Assembly: GCA_964564785.1 (NCBI GenBank)
Contig: CAZMCT010000057.1
Location: 1 to 23,756 of the forward strand
Length of the DNA stretch: 23,756 nt
From: CAZMCT01 sp964564785
GTDB lineage: Bacteria > Planctomycetota > Phycisphaerae > UBA1845 > Fen-1342
Direction of reading: 5' to 3'
The notes beneath the pieces are model-generated. The model was not told where the DNA came from. It saw only the letters and a program-made list of their open reading frames with translations, and did not search any database. The first letter of the stretch is position 1. Every line of letters begins with the position of its first letter. The position numbers and the translations under genes were made by a program. Shown here piece after piece: positions 14,805-21,759 of this stretch.

Positions 14805-16718
14805 TCAGCCGTCGGTCGCGTCCGACAGCGCGGCGCCAATCCCCAGCTCCGCGAGGCGCAGCGTGCCGTGGCCGAAGGCGGTCAGGCGCCGATACAACTC
14901 GTCGAGGTCGGTCGCCTGCCCCGCGAAGGCCCGCAACTCGGCCATCTCGCGCTCGATCCGTTCGCGCTCACCCGGCGGCAGCCGATCACCGACGCGTTCG
15001 AGCATCTGGCGCGTCTTGTGCAGGTCGAACTCGACCTGGTTGAGCAGGTCGATGCGGCGGTGGGCGTCGATGTCGGCCCGGGCGTGGGCGATGCTGTCGC
15101 GCGTCATGCGCTGGACTTCGTCGCGCGTCAGCCCGCGGTTGGGGATGATCTGGATGCCGGCCTGCCGCCCGCTGCGCAGCTCGCGGGCCGACACGTTGAG
15201 AATCCCGTTCGCGTCGATCAGGAACTCGACCTCGACCTTCGGGAAGCCCGCGGGCATCGGCGGGATGTCCGCGAGCACGAATTCGCCCAGGGCCCGGCAG
15301 TCGCGGGCCAGCTCGCGCTCGCCCTGAAGCACGTTGATCTTGATCGCCGTCTGTCCGTCGACAAAGGTCGTGAACATCTCCGTCGCCCGGCAGGGGATCG
15401 TCGTGTTGCGAACGATCAGCTTGCCCACCGCCCCGCCCATGGTCTCGATCCCCAGCGAGAGGGGCGTGACGTCGAGCAGCAGCAGGTCCGCCTGTCGGCC
15501 GGACAGAATCGCAGCCTGGATGGCGGCGCCCAGCGCTACGACCTCGTCCGGGTTGAGCGCGGTGTACGGCGGCCGGCCGAACAGCTCGGCCACGCGCTGC
15601 TTCACGGCCGGCAGACGCGTCGAGCCGCCGACCAGGATCGCCTGATGAATATCGGCCGGCGTGAGGCCCGCGTCACGCAGCGCGTGTTCGCAGAGCGCGA
15701 TGGTCCGTTCGACCAGCGACGCGGTACGCTGCTCGAACTCGGCCCGCGTCACGGTGCGGCGATAGACGCGGTCGCGGCCCAGGTCCAGCTCGATCTGGGC
15801 GTCGAGCCTCTCACTCAGCCGGATCTTGACCTGCTCGGCCAGCGTCCGCAGCGCCTGCTTGGTGTTCGGTGAGGTGATCGACACGCCGAACTGCGCCGCC
15901 ACCTCGTCCGTCACGAGCGTGATCAGCACCCGGTCGAAATCGTCGCCCCCCAGGTGCGTGTCGCCCGCCGTGCTGAGCACCTGAAACACACCGTCCTCCA
16001 GCCGGAGGATCGAGATGTCGAACGTGCCGCCACCCAGGTCGTACACGGCGACGGTCTGGCCGCTCTCCGCCGAGCCCTTCGCGGCCGACGTCGTCCCGCA
16101 CGTCGGAGTCGGCAGCGAGAAGCCGCGCGTCACCCCCCGGCCGCCCGTCGGCCGTTCCACACCGATCCCGTACGCCAGGGCGGCCGCCGTCGGCTCGTTC
16201 ACGATCCGCACCACGTCGAGCCCCGCCGCCCGCCCCGCGTCGCGCGTCGCCTGCCGTTGCGCATCGTCGAAATACGCCGGCACCGTGATGACCGCCTTGC
16301 CGACCGGCCGGCCGAGGTGCCGCTCGGCCCGCACCTTCAGCTCACGGAGAATCAGGGCCGAGAGCTCCTCGGGGGTATAACCGCGGCCGTCGATCTCGAC
16401 CTGGAGCGTGTCGCGCGGGCCCGGTCGCACGGCATACGTCAGGAACGGCAGGTCTGCGCGGATATCCTCCCAGCTCTGACCGATGAGTCGCTTGACCGAA
16501 TAGACGGTGGCCTGGGCGTTCTCGACCGCGTGAGCCCGTGCCTCCCACCCGATCGTCAGCCGCGGAGGGCCGCCGGGCTGCGGTACGAAGCCGATGACGG
16601 ACGGCAGTCGCCCTTCGCCGCGCTGGTCGCGGATCACCTGCGGCCCGCCCTCGTCGACCACCGCGACCAGCGAGAAGGTCGTGCCGAGGTCGATGCCCAC
16701 GATGGGTTCGTCGTTCAT
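14805..16718 (-). CDS. hscA: Hsp70-family Fe-S assembly chaperone HscA
   Basis: Specialised Hsp70 that, with HscB, helps move Fe-S clusters from IscU to acceptor proteins. The 637-residue protein starts MNDEPIVGIDLGTTFSLVAV (phosphate-binding motif GIDLGTT) and has VYDLGGGTFDISILRL (225-240), close to E. coli HscA. The peptide-binding domain follows (VTPLSLGIETMGG). Its place last in the isc operon, and the LPPVK motif in IscU, support HscA over DnaK. Residues about 188-220 form an insertion of about 25 extra residues, Gly/Ser/Thr-rich with one Cys, where E. coli HscA has a short turn. The start is set at MNDEP; the frame continues upstream for 17 unconvincing codons. It lies 123 bp after hscB. 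Confidence 0.93.
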   Translation of the reverse strand: MNDEPIVGIDLGTTFSLVAVVDEGGPQVIRDQRGEGRLPSVIGFVPQPGGPPRLTIGWEARAHAVENAQATVYSVKRLIGQSWEDIRADLPFLTYAVRPGPRDTLQVEIDGRGYTPEELSALILRELKVRAERHLGRPVGKAVITVPAYFDDAQRQATRDAGRAAGLDVVRIVNEPTAAALAYGIGVERPTGGRGVTRGFSLPTPTCGTTSAAKGSAESGQTVAVYDLGGGTFDISILRLEDGVFQVLSTAGDTHLGGDDFDRVLITLVTDEVAAQFGVSITSPNTKQALRTLAEQVKIRLSERLDAQIELDLGRDRVYRRTVTRAEFEQRTASLVERTIALCEHALRDAGLTPADIHQAILVGGSTRLPAVKQRVAELFGRPPYTALNPDEVVALGAAIQAAILSGRQADLLLLDVTPLSLGIETMGGAVGKLIVRNTTIPCRATEMFTTFVDGQTAIKINVLQGERELARDCRALGEFVLADIPPMPAGFPKVEVEFLIDANGILNVSARELRSGRQAGIQIIPNRGLTRDEVQRMTRDSIAHARADIDAHRRIDLLNQVEFDLHKTRQMLERVGDRLPPGERERIEREMAELRAFAGQATDLDELYRRLTAFGHGTLRLAELGIGAALSDATDG

Positions 16719-16841
16719 CACGCCGGCCCCCGCTGAGCGACATCGGGAGAGTGCAAGGGCCTGACCCACTGCGGCGGTCCGGACGACTGCGAGTTGCCCG
16801 CGGCTACGCGATCTGCCACCGGTGGTTACCCTGCTACCTGG

Positions 16842-17540
16842 TCACGTTGTGAGCGGGGTCGGCGCCTCCGCCAAGACTTTCTGGTAATACTTGATCGAGT
16901 TCAGCGTCGCGCGCAGTTCGTCCCGCAGCGGGGCCTCACCCGGCAGCCGCGCCGCAAGCGCCGCGATCCGTGCCCGCAGTCGGTCGTACTCGCCCTGCGC
17001 CGTGGCCCGGCAGCACTCCAGCGCCGCTGCGTCGGCCCTCGTGAGCGCCTCGCTCAGCTCTTCCCGCAGCAACATGCTTTGCGCCAATACGCCGTCCAGC
17101 ACCGCCCGGCTGGCCGCCGCCGACGGTCCGCCGGCCAGCTCCAGCAGGTACTCCGCCCGCAGCACCGGGTCGGACAGCACCCGATACGCTTCGTTCAGCC
17201 GGGCGGTCAGCCGCAGACTCGCTTCGGCGTCAGCCGCGTCGGCGTGCTGGTCGGGGTGCACCCCGCGGGAAATCTGGAGGTACTTCTGCCGAACGACGGC
17301 CGCGTCCAGTTCATAGCGCGGCGCCAGCCCGAGCAGGTCGAAATGCGTCAGCCCCTCGGCCGGGTGCAGGCTGCGGCAGTTGTCACAGAAGATCGGCGAG
17401 GCCATCGGGCCGTGGCACGCGCGGCATTTGGCCGGAGCCGAGCTGGAGAACTGCGTATCCGTCCGCCGCCTCCGCACTGTCTGACGAATGCAAGGACGAG
17501 GGGGTGAGGCGGACCGCGTCCGACCTGCCCGCCTTCCCAC
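16842..17540 (-). CDS. hscB: Fe-S cluster co-chaperone HscB with N-terminal four-cysteine module
   Basis: J-domain co-chaperone that brings IscU to HscA and stimulates its ATPase. In the 232-residue reading, the J domain (about 66-130) has HPD at 95-97 in RGVHPDQ, then LNEAYRVLSDPVLRAEYLL. The C-terminal helical bundle that binds IscU covers about 135-225. Ahead of the J domain, C39, C42, C52 and C55 (CRAC...FCDNC) form a four-cysteine module as in eukaryotic HSC20; E. coli HscB lacks it. The start is uncertain: GTG at 17540 lies 13 bp after the iscA stop, while GTG at 17477 also keeps all four cysteines; neither has a good ribosome site. An ATG at residue 46 would lose half the module. Confidence 0.88.
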   Translation of the reverse strand: MGRRAGRTRSASPPRPCIRQTVRRRRTDTQFSSSAPAKCRACHGPMASPIFCDNCRSLHPAEGLTHFDLLGLAPRYELDAAVVRQKYLQISRGVHPDQHADAADAEASLRLTARLNEAYRVLSDPVLRAEYLLELAGGPSAAASRAVLDGVLAQSMLLREELSEALTRADAAALECCRATAQGEYDRLRARIAALAARLPGEAPLRDELRATLNSIKYYQKVLAEAPTPLTT

Positions 17541-17553
17541 ATCCCCACCGCGG

Positions 17554-17982
17554 CTATGCCGAATAGCTCGACCCGCAGCCGCACGAGTGCTTGGCGTTCG
17601 GGTTCTTGAATGTGAACCCGCGCCCCATCATGCCGTCCTGGAAGTCGATCTCGGTCCCGGACAGGTTGCCGACCATGTAGCTCTTCAGGTCGCACACCAC
17701 CACCACCCCGTGCGACTCGAATACCTCGTCCGTTTCCGCCACCGGCGCACTGCGCTCGTCGCGCAGGTCCAGAATGTACGTCAACCCGCTGCACCCCCCA
17801 CCCTTGACGCCCACGTAGAGATACTGCGTGGCCGGGCTGTCCGTCTTGGCCATGAACTTGCGCACGTTTTCCGCCGCGAGCGGCGTGAGTCGGACGCCTT
17901 CCGATTCGGTCGCGGGTCGGGCCCGGCCGCGGGCTGCGACCTGCTGGCCGGCGTCGGGCGGAACGATTTCGACAGGGTTCAT
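17554..17982 (-). CDS. iscA: A-type Fe-S carrier protein IscA
   Basis: Carrier or iron-binding factor that delivers Fe-S clusters to target proteins. The 142-residue protein has the three invariant cysteines C64 (GGGCSGL), C134 and C136 (HSCGCGSS). The core (about 30-142) matches the A-type fold: VRLTPLAAENVRKFM, LYVGVKGGGCSGLTYIL, and GMMGRGFTFKNPNAKHSCGC. About 28 residues at the N-terminus are extra and look disordered. The ATG overlaps the iscU stop in an ATGA, so translation is probably coupled. ErpA and SufA share the fold; the operon position favours IscA. Confidence 0.94.
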   Translation of the reverse strand: MNPVEIVPPDAGQQVAARGRARPATESEGVRLTPLAAENVRKFMAKTDSPATQYLYVGVKGGGCSGLTYILDLRDERSAPVAETDEVFESHGVVVVCDLKSYMVGNLSGTEIDFQDGMMGRGFTFKNPNAKHSCGCGSSYSA

Positions 17983-18476
17983 ACGTTGGCATCTCCATCG
18001 CGCGCGGCGCCCCCCGCCCCGGGCGCCGCGCCCCGCGCGGTTGCTCCGTTGGATGATAGCGGCGTCGACGCGGGCACCGGCCCGCCCGCCAAGCGCGCCG
18101 CGCGCTTGGCTTTCAGGTCCGCCACGGCGGCCCGGATGGCATCCTCGGCCAGGACGCTACAGTGAATCTTGACCGGCGGCAGGGCCAGCTCGCGCACGAT
18201 GTCCGTGTTCTTGATCTCCAGCGCCTCGTCGAGCTTGCGGCCCTTGATCCATTCGGTGGCCAGCGAACTGGAGGCGATGGCCGACCCGCAGCCGAAGGTC
18301 TTGAAGCGGGCATCGATGATCCGGTCGTGCTCGTCGACCTGGATCTGGAGCTTCATCACGTCGCCGCATTCCGGCGCGCCGACGATTCCGGTGCCGACGT
18401 TGTCGCTGTGGCGGTCGAGCGAGCCGACGTTGCGCGGGTGATTGAAGTGATCGATGACTTTCTCGTTGTACGGCAT
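17979..18476 (-). CDS. iscU: Fe-S cluster scaffold protein IscU
   Basis: Scaffold on which IscS-derived sulfur and iron are built into a [2Fe-2S] cluster. The 165-residue protein keeps E. coli numbering for the key residues: C37 and D39 (APECGDV), C63 (FGCGSA), C106 (KIHCSVL) and the HscA-binding LPPVK at 99-103. The N-terminus is MPYNEKVIDHFNHPRNVGSL. Beyond about residue 128 there is a tail of roughly 37 residues rich in Ala, Gly, Pro and Ser that ordinary IscU lacks. GGGAG lies eight bases before the ATG. It sits 23 bp after iscS and overlaps iscA by four bases. Confidence 0.96.
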   Translation of the reverse strand: MPYNEKVIDHFNHPRNVGSLDRHSDNVGTGIVGAPECGDVMKLQIQVDEHDRIIDARFKTFGCGSAIASSSLATEWIKGRKLDEALEIKNTDIVRELALPPVKIHCSVLAEDAIRAAVADLKAKRAARLAGGPVPASTPLSSNGATARGAAPGAGGAARDGDANV

Positions 18477-18499
18477 CCACGTTGCTCCCAACACGCGAC

Positions 18500-19696
18500 T
18501 CAGGTTGCCGGGCGCGCCTCCAGGCTCTCCTGCGCCAGCTCGTACAGCGGGCTCATCTCCCGCAGCTTGCGGACGGCGGCCACCACGCGCTCGATCGTGT
18601 AGTCGATTTCGGCCTCGGTGTTGAAGCGCCCGACCGAGAAGCGGATGCTGCTGTGCGCCAGGTCGTCCCCGACGCCGATCGCCTTGAGCACGTAGCTGGG
18701 CTCGAGCGACGCGCTGGTGCAGGCCGAGCCGCTGGACACCGCGATCTCGGGACAGCCCATCATCAGGCTCTCGCCCTCGACGTACGCGAACGAGACGTTC
18801 AGGTTGCTCGGCGTGCGCTCGGTCGGGTGGCCGTTGAGCGTGATGTGGTCGAGCTGCGCGCTGAGGCCCTGCCACAACCGGTCGCGCAGGGCCGCGATCC
18901 GCGCCGGCTCGCTGTCCAGGTGCTGCCGGGCCAGCTCCGCCGCCGCACCCAACCCGACGATGCCCGGCACGTTCAGCGTGCCGCTGCGCATGCCGCGCTC
19001 GTGCCCGCCCCCGTGCAGAAGCGGTTCGCAGCGCACCCGCGGCCGCTGTCGGCGAACGTAGATCGCGCCCACACCCTTCGGCCCATGCAGCTTGTGCCCG
19101 CTGCACGTCAGCAGGTCGATCCCCATCGCCTGCACGTCGATCGGCACCTTGCCGAACGTCTGGCACGCGTCGGTGTGGAACAAGACGCCCCGCTCCTTGC
19201 ACAGCCGCCCGATCTCCGCGATCGGCTGCAACGTCCCGATCTCGTTGTTGCCGTGCATGATCGAGACGAGGATCGTGTCGTCCTTGATGGCCTCCGCGAG
19301 CTGCCCCACATCGATCCGCCCCATGCGATCGACCGACAGGTACGTCACGCGATAGCCGTGGTGCTCGAGGTGCTTGCACGGATCGATCACCGCCTTGTGC
19401 TCCGTCGGTTGGGTGATGATGTGCTTGCCCTTGTCGGCGTACATCGCCGCGACGCCCTTGATCGCCAGGTTGTTCCCCTCGGTCGCGCCGCTGGTGAACA
19501 GGATCTCGCGCGGGTCGGCCCCGATCAGGGCCGCCACCTGCTTCCGGGCGGTCTCGACCGCCTCCTCCGCCTCCCACCCGAAGGCGTGGCTGCGCGAGGC
19601 CGCGTTCCCGTATTTCTCGCAGAAGTACGGCAGCATCGCCTCAAGCACCCGCGCGTCGACGCGGGTGGTCGCGTTGTTGTCGAGGTACACTCTCAT
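18500..19696 (-). CDS. iscS: Cysteine desulfurase IscS
   Basis: PLP enzyme that takes sulfur from L-cysteine, giving alanine and a protein-bound persulfide that is passed to IscU and to tRNA thiolation enzymes. The 398-residue protein starts MRVYLDNNATT. It has H100 (TEHKAV), the PLP lysine K202 (CSGHKLHGPKG) and the persulfide cysteine C326 in SSGSACTSASLEPSYVLKA, in a long mobile loop typical of IscS/NifS group I. Its ATG overlaps the iscR stop as ATGA, indicating coupled translation. NifS is the alternative name; operon context with iscU-iscA-hscBA favours IscS. Confidence 0.96.
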   Translation of the reverse strand: MRVYLDNNATTRVDARVLEAMLPYFCEKYGNAASRSHAFGWEAEEAVETARKQVAALIGADPREILFTSGATEGNNLAIKGVAAMYADKGKHIITQPTEHKAVIDPCKHLEHHGYRVTYLSVDRMGRIDVGQLAEAIKDDTILVSIMHGNNEIGTLQPIAEIGRLCKERGVLFHTDACQTFGKVPIDVQAMGIDLLTCSGHKLHGPKGVGAIYVRRQRPRVRCEPLLHGGGHERGMRSGTLNVPGIVGLGAAAELARQHLDSEPARIAALRDRLWQGLSAQLDHITLNGHPTERTPSNLNVSFAYVEGESLMMGCPEIAVSSGSACTSASLEPSYVLKAIGVGDDLAHSSIRFSVGRFNTEAEIDYTIERVVAAVRKLREMSPLYELAQESLEARPAT

Positions 19697-20145
19697 TTCA
19701 CCATCGTCCGGGCCGGGTCCATCGGCGGATTGTGCTCGTCAAACGCCAAGTCGGCCATCGTAACCCCCATCAGGAACTTCCGCAGCCGCTCGTGCACCTT
19801 CACAACCGAGCGGCGAATAAAACACTGCCCGCTCCGCTCGCACCGCCGCCCATCTTTCCCCGTGTTCACACAGCGCACCAGGTGCACCGGTCCCTCCACC
19901 GCCTCGATCAGGCCCGCCAGCGTGATGCTCTCCGGCCGCTGGTTGAGCACGTAGCCTCCCCGGGCCCCGCGCACCGACGTCACCTGCCCCGTGCGGTTCA
20001 GCCGTTTCAGCACGTTCATCAGCAGCGGCAGCGGCACGTTGTGCTCGTCGGCGATCTCGCGGGCACTCACAACGCGCGACCCGGTGTGCGCCAGATGGCA
20101 GACGGCAATCATCGCATACTCGGTCTTACGCGTCAGAGTCAACAT
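19693..20145 (-). CDS. iscR: Rrf2-family Fe-S sensing regulator IscR
   Basis: Winged-helix regulator that binds an Fe-S cluster and normally represses its own isc operon when clusters are plentiful. The 150-residue protein begins MLTLTRKTEYAMIAVCHLA. The helix-turn-helix lies near 26-60 (SAREIADEHNVPLPLLMNVL, then TSVRGARGGY). Cysteines C92, C102 and C108 match the three-cysteine cluster site, but the spacing is wider (CX9CX5C) than E. coli IscR's CX5CX5C. GGGAGG lies nine bases before the ATG, and a strong promoter at 20175-20203 serves the operon. It is first of the six genes, overlapping iscS by four bases. Confidence 0.92.
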   Translation of the reverse strand: MLTLTRKTEYAMIAVCHLAHTGSRVVSAREIADEHNVPLPLLMNVLKRLNRTGQVTSVRGARGGYVLNQRPESITLAGLIEAVEGPVHLVRCVNTGKDGRRCERSGQCFIRRSVVKVHERLRKFLMGVTMADLAFDEHNPPMDPARTMVK

Positions 20146-20174
20146 ACCGACTTTCCTCCCTCTGCTTCATCCTG

Positions 20175-20203
20175 AATATAGCATCGTCACGGTCCGGTTT
20201 CAA
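20175..20203 (-). promoter_or_regulatory. Promoter of the isc operon
   Basis: Minus-strand TTGAAA (20203-20198), a 17-base spacer and TATATT (20180-20175), with transcription expected near 20168, about 23 nt before the iscR ATG. No clear Rrf2 palindrome of the E. coli type was found here, so the operator is undefined. Confidence 0.65.
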
Positions 20204-20532
20204 CTCCCCCGCCCGCCTCTTCCTCACCCCACTCGCCCGTGATTTCCGCACATTCCCGCGACCGAGTCGCATCGCCGGCCCCACCCCCGGCCGGATGTCC
20301 GCGCGCGGCGCCACCCCCTTTCTCAACCGACTGCGAACCACCGGCGGGTTGCATTTGTTTGCGTCGTGCTAAGCAACAGTGCGCTGCGCTCCTCCGACCG
20401 AACCGGCTCGAGACGACGACGGGAGAGCCGTGTCCCGGTGCATCCGCGTGTGCTTCCCCGTGCGAACTTCACCCGCTAAACTGCGGAGCACGTGTCGTCG
20501 AGTAACTAGCCGCATCCAGGAGGCTCGGGCCG
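20204..20532. other. Intergenic region between iscR and the membrane-protein gene
   Basis: About 330 bp between divergent genes. Short open frames occur on both strands but show no protein-like composition. At 20381-20400 the sequence GCGCTGCGCTCCTCCGACCG is a possible partial copy of the dispersed repeat seen at 14735-14768. No convincing promoter for the plus-strand gene was found. Confidence 0.4.
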
Positions 20533-21249
20533 ATGGCGGGCGAGGAAGCACCCGGCTGTACCTACCGCCTGGTGCTGATACGCGACGGTCGTCGCATCGT
20601 CCACGCCACCGCGCTTCAGAATTACAAGCAGGCCGTCGCCTGCGTCGCCGACGCCGTGCGAACCCACGCCGGCGGCGGCCGTGTGACCGGTGTACTGCTT
20701 GAACGGCGGTTCGAGCATCGCCCAAAGCCGGATGCGACCGTTCTGTCCCCTGCTTGGGTGGTCGTCGAGCAGTGGGGAAGCGAAGTCATCCTTCGCATCC
20801 TGCGGCAGAACGGCTATCACCACCCGGCTGCCAACCAAGAGCCATCCGCCCTCGCCGCGTCCCTCTCGACCAGGGCCGACCGGGATGGGACGCCGCAGAT
20901 GCGCCCCGCGCAACCCGGCGCTCTCATGGAGCGGCGACAGTTGCATCCGTCGAGTCCGCCCGCCGCGGCCTCGCTTGCGCTGCCCGTAATCGTTCCCGAA
21001 CAGCCTGCGGGCGAGCGACCACGGGGGCACCACTGGCATTTCGCTGCCGGCTTGAGCGTGATCCTGATCGCCTGGATTGCGATCGCGATGGTGCTCGCGG
21101 GCGGACACCTCTTTCGACTACTCGAGAGTCGTCCCGCTTCGCAACCGTCTATCGTAAAAGAACTTCCGTTCACTGGTCCGCCCCAGGCCCTCGGTCGCCC
21201 CCCCGCCACGGCCACCAGCTTCCCCGCGTCAAGCCACCCAAATCGCTGA
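20533..21249 (+). CDS. Hypothetical single-pass membrane protein
   Basis: A 238-residue protein I do not recognise. Residues about 10-92 look folded (YRLVLIRDGRRIVHATAL, then AWVVVEQWGSEVILRILRQ). Residues about 93-167 are a Pro/Ala/Arg-rich linker, likely disordered. A strong membrane helix covers about 170-193 (FAAGLSVILIAWIAIAMVLA), and a Pro/Ser/Thr-rich tail follows. Since there is no signal peptide, the N-terminal domain is probably cytoplasmic and the tail outside. AGGAGG lies nine bases before the ATG, supporting that this is a real gene. A small lipoprotein gene follows on the same strand after 73 bp, so the two may be cotranscribed. Confidence 0.65.
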   Translation: MAGEEAPGCTYRLVLIRDGRRIVHATALQNYKQAVACVADAVRTHAGGGRVTGVLLERRFEHRPKPDATVLSPAWVVVEQWGSEVILRILRQNGYHHPAANQEPSALAASLSTRADRDGTPQMRPAQPGALMERRQLHPSSPPAAASLALPVIVPEQPAGERPRGHHWHFAAGLSVILIAWIAIAMVLAGGHLFRLLESRPASQPSIVKELPFTGPPQALGRPPATATSFPASSHPNR

Positions 21250-21322
21250 CCGGTTCACCCGTCCACGAGATACACTGGAGGTTGCGGCCACAGGGCCGTC
21301 CGTACGAGCGAGGAGGTGAAGG

Positions 21323-21610
21323 ATGTATCGTCGAGCGAGCGCGGTTTTGGCGGCATTGTTGGCGGGTTTGGCGGGATGCGACTTGAGTCTGTCCATCGGG
21401 GACCAAGAGCCCTTCCTCGACGTGGACACCTACGGCGACCGTGAGATCGAGATCGATGTCCGCGGCGGCGAATCCGAGGAGGACGGGGCTGAGGTCGGTG
21501 TCTGGCTCGGCGGCTACGAAGTTTACGACGACTGCTTTGACTGTGGTTACTCCTACGGGGCCGACGACGACTACGACCCGTACTCCGGCCGCGGCCTGTA
21601 TCCCTTCTAG
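21323..21610 (+). CDS. Small acidic lipoprotein
   Basis: A 95-residue protein of unknown function. The N-terminus MYRRASAVLAALLAGLAGCD is a lipoprotein signal with lipobox LAGC; C19 would be lipidated. The +2 residue is Asp, the classic inner-membrane retention signal in enterobacteria; whether that rule holds here is unknown. The mature part is very acidic (EPFLDVDTYGDREIEIDV) and ends in a Tyr/Asp/Gly-rich stretch with two cysteines (DDCFDCGYSYGADDDYDPY), which might bind a divalent metal, as inference only. The ribosome site AGGAGGTG is very strong, six bases from the ATG. A pair of overlapping hairpins follows the stop. Confidence 0.75.
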   Translation: MYRRASAVLAALLAGLAGCDLSLSIGDQEPFLDVDTYGDREIEIDVRGGESEEDGAEVGVWLGGYEVYDDCFDCGYSYGADDDYDPYSGRGLYPF

Positions 21611-21655
21611 CGCCGGCCCCGGTACCGGCCTCGGCGCTGCGCGCTCCGCAGCGCC
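21609..21655. terminator. Two overlapping, mutually exclusive hairpins between convergent genes
   Basis: Hairpin one pairs AGCGCCG (21609-21615) with CGGCGCT (21632-21638). Hairpin two pairs GGCGCTGCG (21633-21641) perfectly with CGCAGCGCC (21647-21655) around a five-base loop. They share bases 21633-21638, so only one can form. Placed between convergent genes, they may stop transcription from either side, but neither has a T-run, so terminator is a guess. Confidence 0.4.
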
Positions 21656-21759
21656 TACTCGACCCCGTGCATTCCGCGCCGCAGGGGCGGGCTCAGGATG
21701 AACAGCAGTAGCGCGGCCGCCCCGGGGAGGCCGGCGGCCACTAGGTAGATTCGCCGGAA
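21655..21759 (-). pseudogene. Relic of the C-terminus of a second POT-family transporter
   Basis: Just past the end of the intact transporter, another minus-strand frame reads FRRIYLVAAGLPGAAALLLF then ILSPPLRRGMHGVE and a stop. The intact gene's own last helix reads FAKIFVYIGGLTIASSALLF then ILTPLLKRLMSSG. The match in order, length and the FILxPxL(K/R)R motif is clear. An in-frame stop lies immediately upstream (21760-21762), and no more of the gene remains. It overlaps the last 19 bases of the intact gene in another frame. This suggests a tandem paralogue was deleted, leaving its tail. Confidence 0.6.
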
